Assembly (NCBI RefSeq): GCF_910596095.1
Contig: NC_056548.1
Location: forward strand, 11,681,151 to 11,745,150
Source: Thunnus maccoyii
Lineage: Eukaryota > Chordata > Actinopteri > Scombriformes > Scombridae
Reading direction: 5' to 3'
Length of the DNA stretch: 64,000 bases
In this document: positions 36,446 to 48,600 of the stretch, in pieces
Layout: each line of letters opens with the position of its first letter
Numbering within the stretch: position 1 is the stretch's first letter
Program-made: the position numbers and the translations under genes
Notes under the pieces: generated by a model
What the model saw: the letters and a program-made list of their open reading frames with translations, nothing else
What the model was told of the DNA's origin: nothing
Database searches by the model: none

Positions 36446-38247
36446 ATGTCAGAGGAAAAGCCAAAGGTAAGATATTAAGTTTTAAACAGGTGTAGATTTG
36501 CAGTGATGGCTTAGTCGAGCTCCATTTCTCAGATGTGCAATCTAAAATGGCCTGGTTTGCACGTTTCTCTGATTCGGCGCAGTGTTTGTTTCGCAAATGA
36601 ATGAGTACCCGCACATCCATATTTACGTTTATATGCGCTTACACGGCGCACAGTGGACGGTAATAGAAGAGATTATATCCTACAAATCACAGACTCGGAA
36701 GATTGTGAGATGAAATATCAATTACATCGTGATTATCATTTGCGGATTTTTTCTTTGTCGAAACGGGACCACGTTATGTCCGCAAATGCCGCAACTGCAG
36801 CAGCGACAACAGAGCGCTAACAGAGGTGACGCACTGACATAAAAAGTAAAGTAGACGTTCAGCTCCTGTTGTTTTTTAATGTTTCAGCGCTTGTTTTTGT
36901 TGCAGCACAACAAAACAAAACTGTTAGCTGGCAGCTAAACCGTGCATCGTTCCTGAAGGGAGGGCTGACGGTCCAACCAACTAGCCCGGAGCTAATCATG
37001 CTAATGTTAGCATCTGTGACTGTTCGGCAGCTAACATATTGTATCCTGCCTGTTTGTTTTGGTTAAATATCTACAACATTGTGTGTCGTTATACACATAA
37101 AGGGGTCCCATTTCAGTCTGCTGGGTATGAAATCACTTGTAAAGTTAAAGTCTGTGTGTATCAGGAGCCTGGTCAGGTAACTTGCGTAGTTTACGTCTCT
37201 GTTAGTTAACTGTAGTGTATGTGTCCCTCTACTGTAGGCTCCCTAGTGCTGATTGTGACATGCCGGTTTAATAACTGCTCAACACGTTTGTGTCCGCAGG
37301 AGGGAGTAAAAACCGAGAACGATCACATCAACCTCAAGGTTGCAGGGCAAGATGGGTCGGTGGTCCAGTTCAAAATCAAAAGACACACACCCCTCAGCAA
37401 ACTAATGAAGGCGTACTGTGAACGGCAGGTGAGTTCACTGCTCTTTAATGTCCTCCTGTTCAGCTAAATACAAGCATTAAGGAGTTGCTGTAATGCCTTG
37501 TTGCCTCCACTAGTTGCACACTTTGCTTCACCTTCCTATACCTGCACTAGAGCTGCAACTAACGATTATTTTTGTTATTGATGAATCTGTTGGTCACTTT
37601 CTCAATTAAAACATTTGTTGTTTGGTCTCTAAAATGTCAGAAAATGTGGAAAAAATCTATATTACTGTTTCCCAAAGCACAATATGCAACCTGAAATTAC
37701 CTGTTTATCCCAACCAATTGTCCGCAACCCAAAGATGTTCAAAGGGGACCAAAGAAACCAGAAATATTTACATTTAAGAAGCTGGAACCAGAGAATTTTC
37801 TTTGAAAAATGTTTTAAAACGATTAATCGATTACCAAAATGGTAATTTTCTTTTCTCTCTGCTCCTGCAGGGTCTCTCAATAAGGCAGATCAGATTCAGG
37901 TTTGATGGTCAGCCTATCAATGAAACGGATACACCTGCACAGGTAAGAAATAAATCTGGTCACTGTTCTATTCTCTATAACCTCACTGAAACATCCTTAT
38001 TACATGAGGGTAACATATGGAGAGGATTCCCTAGAACAATGTTGTGTATATTTAACAATGGCAGCATGACTGAGACATTCTCTAAATAGCCTCAAATCAG
38101 TATGTTTTTATATTTTCATCCCTGCATCAATTATCCCAATCAGCAATGTTTATGTTGACTAAATTGAACATTTGTTCCTCTTAGCTGGAGATGGAAGATG
38201 AAGACACCATAGACGTTTTCCAGCAGCAGACAGGCGGGCTCTGCTAA
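36446..38247 (+). CDS. sumo3: Small ubiquitin-related modifier 3
   Basis: Four exons: 36446-36466, 37300-37428, 37871-37942, 38185-38247; 94 residues. The protein is nearly identical to mammalian SUMO2/3. The N-terminal tail has the VKTE consensus (acceptor Lys11) used for poly-SUMO chains. The ubiquitin fold ([19 protein letters not shown] ... [13 protein letters not shown]) is followed by QQQTGG, the mature C-terminus attached to target lysines. Only two residues (Leu-Cys) follow the diglycine, so SENP processing removes a dipeptide, unlike human SUMO3 with its longer tail. The neighbours pttg1ip and tspear support the sumo3 rather than sumo2 assignment. Confidence 0.96.
37548..37842 (+). 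repeat. Dispersed repeat, 'GCTGCAACTAACGATTA' family, copy 6
   Basis: agagctgcaactaacgattatttttgttattgatg ... tttgtttggtctctaaaatgtcagaaaatg ... agaaaccagaaatatttacatttaagaagctgg ... cgattaatcgattacc. The best-preserved copy. It fills most of sumo3 intron 2 and ends about 27 nt before the exon 3 acceptor. Confidence 0.7.
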
Positions 38248-38332
38248 GCCCCTCCCACCTCATTGACGCCACCCTCAGACCACGCCCTCAGCCATCTTCA
38301 CTGTTCTCCCCTCTCCATCGCTCCTCTCAGCC

Positions 38333-38402
<70 letters not shown>
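38333..38402. repeat. (ATT)n microsatellite in sumo3 3' UTR
   Basis: About 23 uninterrupted TAT/ATT units starting roughly 85 nt after the stop codon. Confidence 0.95.
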
Positions 38403-40882
38403 TCTTCAGTTTAAAGATGTCTGTCATGGTTTTTCGTCATGTGTGGGGGGGCTCCTCAGCTGTTAATGTACCGTCTCAGCCAGGACTGAACTTTTTGTGC
38501 GTGTCAACAGTCTCTCTGCTGGCCAATCAGGACAACCTTTCCTTCTGGCAGTGCAGGCTGTGATTGGACCAACAGCGCGTCACAGCTGTTCCTGGTTTGT
38601 CAGTGCTTCTCTCTCTCATTCACTCTCCAGTGAAAGCTTGGTATCCAGTAGTTTGTCACAATTTTCATCCATCGGAGCCGAATGTGAGGCTCTGCAGTTT
38701 TTTGTCCAGGGATCACTGTCAGTGGGCATGAAAATGTTTTGAGGTGGAAGCACTATCTGAACTTAATACACACCCGCCTTCCATTTCACTTCACTTTCTT
38801 GTGTGTTCTTTTTGTCTAAACGGTGACTCCTGCTCTTCAGTCAAAATGTATTTTAATTCTCTCTGCATTTTAGGTGCTTTTGCTAAAGAGTTCTGCAATG
38901 TTTTTGTATTTTTTTTTTTTTTTTTTAAGAAAATAACACCCAAGGGGCTTGCTGAAGTTTCTGTACAGAAGTATCAGAGTGGATGTTAGATAAATGTTGT
39001 GGGGCTTGGACCAATACTCCAAAGACCGAACTTCTATTTCATATTTAATGTACTTGGATCGCTCTAAAAGCAAACCGCAAGGTCAGAACGGTCACATTTA
39101 AGGGAGTTTGCATTGCGGTAATGTTGTTTGCTTCCTCTTTGACTGCTAAAAATTGAGAAAGATTCTTTGTGGGTATCTGCGGTACTTGCTGGTATTCATT
39201 GATACAGGAAAAATGCCTGTGTAGGGGAGGGGAATTTAATTTACACCATTGAGGTGCATCCTCAGTTGGGTGGGCACAGGCTGGTTAAGGATAGTTTCTT
39301 GATGTGAAATACATAACTTTCTTTTCTTTCCCCTATTTTCCATTAAAGCAGGCCAGTAGCCAGTCCCTATGATATTCTTACAAGTGGCTCTGCTTGTGGG
39401 TTTTACATTGGGTGAGGTTTGAAAGTCGAGGGTGGGCTGTGGGTGGGAATAACTGGAAGATGTTCCTCCGTTTTGGGGTCAGCTGTCTTATCTCTATTGT
39501 TTGCGAATGTAGGCGGACGGGACAACTGATTCTAGATGTGCTTTGAAGCGGGGCAGCTTCCAGTTTGAGCAATGATATCCAACAAAAGTCAGTATGTTTT
39601 TGTTCTCGCGTTTTGAAGACACTTTTTACTACTATGTCAACTGCTGAGCTGTTTGAGATATTGTTTTCTTGTGTGTGTGTGAAAGGCAGAAGTTGCAGAC
39701 CATCTGTGCAAACACCTTTGACTGCAGTGCTGAAAACAGTGACGATATCTCAAGTGGTGATGAGTGTCTTCAATATTTTACAGTTTGGAGAGAGATGCAT
39801 GCGGTTAGTTGCATATCGGGAGGGCAGGGAGGTCCACCAATGGAGTTTGGGAGATAAGTGTTCTGTGCCCACAGGGCCCTGTTTTTCGTACATGATTAAC
39901 CAAGTTGGCTTGGTTGATGGTTGATGGTCTGATGTGAGCTTGGAATTTTCAGGTCTTTGAATCTTGGTTAAAATGTATTCGTCCATCAGCTCAAACCTGC
40001 AAAAGTGAAAGCTTATTCTGAGTGAGTTGGGTAATCACAAAACCTTTTTAAGTATATCTCAATTAATTTATTTTCACATAAGGCTGCACCTTTCTTTAGA
40101 GGCACCAATAGATCAGTGTTGTGATAGTTGGACAGGTTTGAGTTACATACTAAAAAATACAACAAAAAAAATGCAATTTACAAAAAATACAATCAAAATT
40201 GAGTTTGGCATTACATGAATGAGTCTCGTAGACATTTGCAGTATTTAAAATGATACAAAATAGGCTGCAATATTAACTGTAATTGGCCTTGTGAAATTAT
40301 CTTTCAGTGTGTTTATGTTAATGTATTATGCTCAGCCACAACAGAAAGGTGCTGTCCTTTTTTAATAGTAATTCAACCCTAAATCATGTTTATCGAGCTA
40401 GATTTTTAGTATTCTATACAACAAAGACAGTCAGTGCCATTCCTTAAACATTTATAGATGAATATTTGACAACAGCGATTGGAAAAATGTACTGCCGTCT
40501 GCTGTTCACTCTTCCCTCCCTCACTCATTAAGAAAAAGCATTTGCCTTGTACAGAATTGTGTTGTACACAGACGTGTTTGATCTGTATGTGATTACTCCT
40601 GAGAATTTGCTTCTGCATCAACCGATCACAAGTAACGATCACGGTTTCAGCTTTTCCTCTCTCGTTACTTTTTGAAAACAATAGCAGTTATCCAAGACAA
40701 ACAAATAAGCCCTCCACTTGCATTTGCAAATCTGAGCTGGACTAAGACCTCTTGAGCTGGCTAACATATTAGCTTGGATTAGCTAAACTTTGTAATGTAC
40801 GAAGAACAGGGCCCAGGTCTTGTCATGTTATTTGTTTCTCTACTGATTTGTACATTATTTGTGGTCTTTTACTACTGTATAC

Positions 40883-40888
40883 AATAAA
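40883..40888 (+). promoter_or_regulatory. sumo3: sumo3 poly(A) signal AATAAA
   Basis: tatacAATAAAtatag, followed by tttggtactcagatttggtgtcac, a GT-rich downstream element. Confidence 0.6.
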
Positions 40889-40905
40889 TATAGTTTGGTA
40901 CTCAG

Positions 40906-41472
40906 ATTTGGTGTCACAAGCTTCATTATTTCGTACTTGTGTGTTTTGTTTTGTTTTTTTTAAAATCACTCCAAATACTGATTTGTCCATTCTCATTCAT
41001 GAAGATATTTTTAGGCAGAGATAAAAACTATGACAGCCACTATTTGTCCATTTATCATGTTGTAGAGGTTAATATTATAGGGCAAGGACACATCATTTAT
41101 TGCCTAAACTAACTATTAAACTATAAACTATGAAAACACAATACTTCGAGTAACTCAAATATGCAAGAGTCATTGGAAAAGCATACACATCAAGATGGCA
41201 GGTAGATTTTTTTTTTTTTTTGCTGAAGGTTAGAGACTAATGGTCTCCAACTTTTAGCCCTTCTGCTGCCTGGTATACATTTTGTCACTTGTCAAGGCAA
41301 CATGGCTGACATTGAATTATATATAGTTGGTGTGTGTTTCGTTATGCAAGACAGGGTTTCAATTCCTGCTGGCGCCCTGCCTGCTAAAAATGTTTGCACA
41401 AGATCTTCACATCTGGTTTGGGTAATGAGTAGACAGCTAGGTGGTGCCACTGAACCATGATATGGTTACTGT
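40906..41472. other. Intergenic stretch
   Basis: No gene seen. A T-run at 41207-41221 and a weak tRNA B-box-like string near 41356 are the only notable points. Confidence 0.5.
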
Positions 41473-42143
41473 CAGTGGTGGAAGAACTACTCAGATCCTT
41501 TATCTAAGTAAAAGTCCTGCATGAAAAATCTACTTAAGTAAAAGTACATAAGTATTAGCAGCAAAATGTACTTAAAGTATTGAAGTAAAAGTAGTGGTTT
41601 TGTCCCTCTGACTGATATATTATTGTATATGATGTCATTAGATTATTAATATTGAAACATTAGTGTGAAAGCAGCATGTTACTGTTGTAGCTGCTGGAGG
41701 TGGAGCTAGTTTGAACTAATTTATATACAGTTAGCTAGTTTAGTCCAGTGGTTCCCAACCTAGGAATCGGGCCCCTCCAAAGGGTCACTGGATAAATCTG
41801 AGGGGTCGTGAGATGATTAATGGGAGAGGAAAGAAGAAAAAACAAAGTTGTGATACACAAATCTGTTTTCAGTTTTTGGACTTTTTCTCTAATCTTTGAG
41901 TTTTGGTTAAATATTAGATCAGTTGAACATTTAGTGAAATGAAACCATGTTAGAAGTTTAGAGGGAAAAATCACTATTCGTTGAAGCTGTTAACAACTCA
42001 TAGACATCTGAAACGTGACCCTGACTACACACTGCTTTTTGTAAGACTCTGAAATATAGTGGAGTGGAAGTATAAAGTAACATGTAAATACTCAAATAAA
42101 GTACAGTACTTGAGTAAATTTACCTAGTTACTTTCCACCACTG
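41473..42143 (+). mobile_element. hAT-like non-autonomous element, best copy
   Basis: Starts CAGTGGTGGAAGAACTACTC and ends TTACTTTCCACCACTG, giving inverted CAGTGGTGGAA ends. Near-terminal tracts repeat the aagtaaaagta / tacttgagtaaa motif. It contains a 'ggttcccaacctaggaatcgggcccctcc' module. I recall this element as common in percomorph fish. No clear 8-bp target duplication is visible. Confidence 0.7.
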
Positions 42144-42324
42144 TTGTGAGACACCAATGAACTGTTTACCTCACTTAAAGAAACAAAGGATCACTAAACT
42201 GAAGGAAGCAGCTTAAAAAAACTGTTGATATACTACACCATTCAATTACAGATGTCTGATAGTTATTTTAGATAGTTAATATCATTGTATTGAACTATGT
42301 GCCATTGTGACAGGTCTTAATGCC

Positions 42325-44180
42325 TCTAGTAAGGCCTTTTGTAAACATAAGAACAAGGCGCATAACATTAAACCTGGATGAAATGATTTTGTGGCTGCAA
42401 CCAGAGAAGCTTTTAAACTCTGGTCAGACTCATGAAGGTGTAGACAGGGGTCATTGCCTGAACATAAAAAAAAAAACGTACCAATGCAAGATTGAAATAT
42501 ACTCTTTGTTTTATTAAAAGAAACGAGAACAGAATGAGAGCTGATTCACTTGCCAGGAAGCTGCAGAATAACCATTATGACTTCTGGAAAGAGGTCAGAG
42601 TTATGAATAATAGTAAAACTTCCTTACCATCCAACATTGAGGGTCAATGTGACCCGGAAAAGATAGCTGATGTGTGGCCTGAGCATTACTGTAATTTTTC
42701 CAACTGTGTTAAAAGTAATTTAGTTGAAGTATAAATATTGATCTTTCTGGTAGCCAGGACAGATGATATTTATGATGCCTTTATTATGGTAGATGATAAC
42801 AAGGTTTGTGGTTTGGATCATATTACTGCAGAACACCTAAAGAATGCCAGTCACAGGCTCTGTCCTCTGCTTGCCATGAGTTTTGCTGGTCTCATAGTTC
42901 ATGGTGTCCTTCCAGATTTTATCACCTCTGTATTGTTAGTGCCCGTCATTAAGGACAAGGCTAGTAAATTAAATAGCGTGGATAATTATAGACCTATTGT
43001 CCTTGCCAGTATTCTCTCAAAAGTGCTGGAAAGAATCCTGCTAACAAGGTTGGAAATGTTTGTTCTCACCACCAATAACCAGTTTGGCTTTAAAAGAAAA
43101 CACGGCACTGATATGTGTATTTATGCTTTAAAGGAAACAAATATCGAACCCAAAATTCCACTGTATTTATGTGTTTACATTGTTTATTGATGCATCCAAG
43201 GCCTTTGACTGAATTAATCATGAAGAATTATTTCTGGAATTGCTTACTAGAGGTGTTTCAAAGTATATTATTAGACTACTAGTCTTCTGGTTTGCCCATC
43301 AGACAATTCAATGGTTAAATGGGGGCAATGCTGTATCTGCCATGTTTTATGTAAATTATGGTGTTTGCAAAGGTGGAATTTTGTCTCCTATTTTGCTTAA
43401 TGTGTATATAGACAACCTATTGAAACAATTGAATGGGTGTAACACAGGCTGTCTTGTTGGAATTATTAGTATTATCAATCATTAAATTTAATACCAAAAA
43501 GAGCAATGTCATGATAGTCAGAAGTAGAGATGATAGGAAAGTAGTCTCTCCTGTGTTTCACTTGTGCGATATTCCTCTCATCACATGCAAGGAAATAAAA
43601 TACCTTGGCCATTTTCTCCCTGATGATTTGAATGATGACAGAGATATTTATCGACAGTGTTGTAAACTATATGCTCAGGCCAATATGTTGCTTCCCAGAT
43701 TAGTATCTGATCTGTCAATGTAAAATGTTCATTATTTAGAGCTTTCTGCACACCTCTGTATACAGCTCATCTTTGGAGTTGCTACAGGAAAAGTAGTTTA
43801 CAGAGGCTCATGGTGGTTTACAATGATGCTGTGAAGTTGCTGCTTTGGGTTCCCAGATGGCATAGTACCAGTCAACTGTTTGTGTTCTTCGGTGTTCCAA
43901 CATGTGAGGCACTTCTAAGAAATCTGATGTACAATTTTATGTATTGTTTGGATGAGTCAGAGAACAGCATCATAGAGGCTTTAACCAGCCTTAGGAAGAG
44001 GAGCTGCTCTCGGTACTCATCCAGGCTCAAAAAACACTGGCGAGATAGCCTACATATGAACTGTTTTTTTAATTAAATGATGAGTTGCTGTGGTTTTATC
44101 TTGTATGTCTTGTTTTTTTTTCTTTTTATATGCTACGCTCTTGTGAGTCCGAGATAAAGTTTGAATTGAAATGAATTGAA
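42325..44180 (+). pseudogene. Dead non-LTR retrotransposon (reverse transcriptase remnant)
   Basis: Broken reading frames on the + strand read as one degraded ORF2. They are a linker region (KRNENRMRADSLARKLQNN; SLPSNIEG), RT fingers/palm (GLDHITAEHLKN; VDNYRPIVLASILSKVLERI; NQFGFKRKHGTD), KGGILSPILLNVYIDN, and a C-terminal part (KKSNVMIVRSRDDR; IKYLGHFL; VVYNDAVKLLLWVPRW). Motif A contains a stop (FIDASKAFD then TGA, near 43210), and the segment that should carry the catalytic Asp pair of motif C is deleted near 43480. The endonuclease domain is absent, so the copy is 5'-truncated. The 3' end carries a ttgaattgaaatgaattgaa tail at about 44160-44180. Clade not assigned. Confidence 0.85.
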
Positions 44181-45370
44181 TGGTCTATTTACTTCCAGGG
44201 TGTCCTGAACCCTAGATCTCATCTGATAAAGTAACTGAACGGTTTCATTCAGGACGACTGGAACAGCGATAACAGCTGATGAGTCAAACCAGGAATAAGG
44301 AAAAGCATGTGGATGAGTAGACAATCACTGACTTTTACGGCTTAGACTTTTCTGCTTTTAAACTGGTCCATCTGAAACAACACCGAAGAGTACAACATCC
44401 ACTGCCATGCCTGGAAGGAAGAAAGATTAATGAATGGATAGAGCGAAAGGAGAGCGAGACATATCTTGTATCCTGATCTATGTGTGGTCTATGCTCCTAA
44501 TGTGGGCGTGAAGAAGAGAGGCAAAGTTCATTTGCCTTGTAAATGTGCTGGTCGGTGGATGAGAGGATTCTGAGAGATCTGACACACGCCGAGATCTCAC
44601 AACACTTCATGAGTGCCAAGTAACCAACAAACTAAGGTTAAATATACAGTAGTAGATGTTGGAAAATTATTCTATGAAGCTGTGTGTGGTATTAAATTGT
44701 TGGCTGACAATGAATTATCAGAACCTTCTTATATAATGCTAGAAAAATATTAAAAAAGTCAAATTCCTGTGGATCACACACTTAAAGCAGAATAGAATAA
44801 TCAATTGAAAAATAATTATTTAAATAATTAAATATTTGTGCACTGCAGTGTTTGCCTAATTTCACTGTCCAGATACTTCATTACATTTTCAATAAGTAAT
44901 ATTTGCAGATCTTTTAGGAAAACATCCAGGTTTGAGACTTTAATATCATACCTGGGTTCATGCACATACCTTGGTTTCTCAGGTAATAAACTGTGGGATA
45001 AGAGCTAATATGATAATAGCTCAGCTCATATCCATCTATGCATTAGTGGACCAGAGGTCACAGATGGTCTTTTGTTGTCTTTTAATTAAAAAAAAAAGAA
45101 AAGAAATTTTGTCGGCTATGGCCCCTTTCATGCGCTGAGTTTGCCTTTTGACATTATATTATCTATACAGCCACATATTCTGTCTGTCTGCTTGTCTGTC
45201 AGTCTGTCTGTTGCTAACTGAGCACACACACAAACACACACACACGCACACCCACACACACACACACACACACACAGAGTGGAGCTGCTCACCCCTCTGG
45301 CAGGTCTGTGTCATCAGAGGCGGTTGAGGGAGGATGAGTGACAGGCTGGTTAGTGATTTGCATGGCTCCG
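44181..45370. other. Intergenic stretch before tspear
   Basis: No coding exon recognised. Holds an imperfect CA-rich microsatellite (about 45222-45276) and a ctgtctgtctg run just before it. Confidence 0.5.
45222..45276. repeat. Imperfect (CA)n microsatellite
   Basis: CA units interrupted by AA, CG and CC, ending with an uninterrupted run. About 380 bp upstream of the tspear ATG. Confidence 0.85.
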
Positions 45371-45373
45371 GTG

Positions 45374-45381
45374 TTTAAAAG
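45374..45381 (+). promoter_or_regulatory. tspear: Possible TATA-like box upstream of tspear
   Basis: TTTAAAAG in a GC-richer setting (ccggtg...gggctgcagg), about 280 bp upstream of the start codon. No other support for a transcription start here. Confidence 0.3.
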
Positions 45382-45658
45382 GGGCTGCAGGTGCATTCAC
45401 ACAGATGAATGGATTTCTCTCTAAGCACAGATGATCTGGGACTGTCTACTTCTACTTAGCCAGTTTAGCTTTTGATGATTTTGAAAAGATATTATTTGGA
45501 GTTGGATGATGATGTGAACATGCTCACTGGGATCCTTGTGTTGAGGAATACACAGTTGTCAGGTGTGTATTGTCATTTAAGATAGAGACAGAAGGAACAT
45601 TACAGATAGAAAAACTTTGATATGGAGACCTTCGTACCAGCTGGCAACTAAACCAAAC

Positions 45659-48600
45659 ATGCTGTTGGTAATGTCATCGCTGATATTTGTGCAGCTCCTT
45701 CTCCTGGGGTTAAGGGTCATTGACACGACCACTGACACATGGAGACACTGTACAGGTATTGTACCATTTTATTTATTTATTTTTTTATTTATTACAGTCT
45801 ATCACCTCAGCTCAGCTCAACACATCTGATGCGTTAATGTTAAAGTTAATGATTATTCAGTGGGTGGTTTATGGTTTCATCTTAAACCTGGGAAACCCCT
45901 CCAGCTAAAATTCTTTTGGATAATTCCAACTGTCTGTGTCTGCTTATAGTACAGTGGGAGTGTTTGCGTGTGCAGTATAGCGTGCAATATTAACTTAAAG
46001 TAACATCCACAAACAAGTACAGACATTGGATGTGGTTAAAATTCCACAACAATTCTATACACATCAGTATATCAGGGCGAACAGGGTGCATGTCTATATG
46101 CTGTCTCGTCAATTTGGGAGTAATCCTCTTACATCATTCTCCCTTCCTGTCTTTCTAAATAACAACCCATCCTAAAATACGTATACCCTATAGCTCCACT
46201 GCCACCCAGGGCTAATTCTCACACACCAGGAGGCTGACAATTTATTAGTTTATAGCAGCGGTTCCCAACCTTTTTTACTTGTGTCCCCTTAAAACAAAGC
46301 CCTACTTGTGACCCCTTTCATTAGGTTTAATATGGTATTTATGAACCGAGGAGCAATTTTCCCTTCTCCAGTTGTTTGATTTAAATATTTTTTGTAGATA
46401 TCTGGATAAAACTACTCAATATTTTACAGGAAAACAGCACTGAATATAGAAAAGTCTGAAACTGAAACATGATTTGGTGCAACAGATTCTTTGCAACTTG
46501 TTTAATCATCTCAGGAAACCTGCGATTTATTTTGTGACTCCTTAATAAAATAAATCGCACTTCACTACTTTATAGAATAGAAATTTCTGCATAAATAGGC
46601 TTGAGTAGTAAACCAATCATCCTGACCTTTTTATTTGCTTATTGTCTACAGATTTGCTCCCCCTGGATCTTCTGTCTTTTGTCCTCGAGAGGGACACCTC
46701 CAGACTCCTGCCAGGGGTGCACATGAAGCAGGCTGGAGGGGTGAGGGGTGTACATTTCTCGAGCCCTCATACTTCCATGAGCTTTCCCTCCTCCCAGCTG
46801 CTGGTGGACTGTGACGTCTTCCCAAAAGAATTCTCCATTGTTGTGACACTAAAAGTCACTCACATTGCACCCAAGGTGAGAATCCATCACACCCTCATTT
46901 GTCCGGAACTGGATACTGGTGATGGAAGAAATACTCAGATCCTTTACCCAACAAAAGTACCAAAACCACAGTGTTAACTCTGTTACAAGTAAAAGTCCTG
47001 CATTCAAAATATTACTTATGTAAAAGTGCAGAAGTAAAATCAACTAAATACAAGTATCAAAGGAAAAGTAATCATTATGCAGCGGAATGGCCCATGGCCA
47101 TGGTGTCATATGATATCATTGTATTATTATTATGATTGCTGTATAAGCCACATTTTAATGTTAAATCTGGTTGAGATGAGGCTAAATTAAACTATTTTAC
47201 ACTACTTATTTACTGTAAAACAGTGCATTGTAGTTTATAAGCTCATTATAGGTTTATAGGTTTAATAGATCTAGTTAAGTAAAAAGTAGAATATTTGACT
47301 TTGAAATGTGGTTGAGTAGAAGTAAAAAGTAACATAAAGTATAAATACTTAAAAGGTAAAGTACAAGTACCTAAAAACAATACTTAGTAACTAAGTAATG
47401 CACTATAGTAAAGGCACTTTGTTGCTGCATTGTGTCAGAATGTTTTCTGCATTTGCCTTTCAGAAAAATGAATACATCTTTTCCTTGATGGGGCCAAAAA
47501 ACGAAGAGAAAAGCGCTGTGGAGGAGCAGGAAGAAGAGGACGATAAAGGGAACATTTTGGAAAGCAGAAAAGAGAGGGGAGTCAGCAGAGAGAGTGAGAA
47601 GAAGCAAGTCAAGAACAATGAGGGAGGTGGACGGATCATCCTGGGACTAAGGTTCTCGAAAAACCGTGTACACTTCCTTTTCAAAGGTCACGGAGGGGTC
47701 GTAGAGCACTGGGTGTTTCGAGGCACTCTGGCTGATAACCAGTGGCACACTCTTGTCCTCAACGTTGGTAGTCAACATGTCAGGCTCACAGTGGACTGCA
47801 GATCACCACAGGAAATGTAAGTTTTTCTTCTTTTTTTTTTTGTGCTGTTCTATGTTTTTTGTTCACTGGGTGGTTACTATCTCCCACCATCCTCTCTTCC
47901 TGTTCCCTCTAAATTCCCTTCAGGCATAGTAGATCCTTCACCACAATACAACAGCGCTGCTTCAAATATGCTCACACCCTGCAGCCATTTCATAGTGTCC
48001 TGACAGTATGTGATAGATGGTTTTTGGTGGAAACTCCCTCTAGCTCCAAGAAGGGAGGAATATTAGCACCCATACAGAAGCTATATAATACAATTCCTGT
48101 CTCAGGTTTCCCTGTCTCAGTCCAAAACCAGAGGAATGGAGGAGTCTACTTTAATTACAGAGACTTTATGTTCATATACAGAAGCAACATTTACTCCAGC
48201 TATTAGAAATAATTATGTCTTTTTATGGCAACCAGCGTTCCCTCCAGGCCTTTCCCCTCAGACCTCAACATTCAGGGATCCAGATTCCACATTGGAAGTC
48301 GGGGGAGATGGAAAGGCTTGTTTTCAGTAAGCCTTATACTTCCTCATCACTAACGTTTTATGATAAATAAGCTGTATAGGTGATGTTTTTGTCTCTTAAA
48401 CAGTCAAATCTTTTCTCTCTTATCTGCTGCCCCATGTATAGGGTCTGTTGCGACAGTTGGTTCTGGTGCCAGGTTCAGATGCCACCCATCAGATCTGCCC
48501 CTCTTCCTACCCACAACTAGCAGCTCTCTCAGTACCACCATTTCTCTTAGATCTGCCTGTCATAGAGAGGGAAACTTCTTATGGTAACTTACACACTCAT

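Larger units (their letters stand above)
38248..40905 (+). other. sumo3: sumo3 3' UTR
   Basis: A long 3' UTR of about 2.65 kb is inferred from the first convincing AATAAA at 40883-40888. It begins with the (ATT)n tract and holds several T runs. No other coding exon was found. Confidence 0.55.

Noticed and set aside
41270..41440. tRNA-SINE-like B-box (ggtttcaattcc)
   Set aside because: No A box at the right distance and no recognisable SINE body.
45617..45658. Upstream extension of the tspear reading frame
   Set aside because: No ATG in frame before 45659, and starting at 45659 gives a proper signal peptide.
47925..48206. Possible alternative tspear exon after the acceptor ccttcag at 47918-47924
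   Set aside because: The frame is open but bears no resemblance to the laminin-G domain. The exon at 48248 restores the expected [17 protein letters not shown] sequence.
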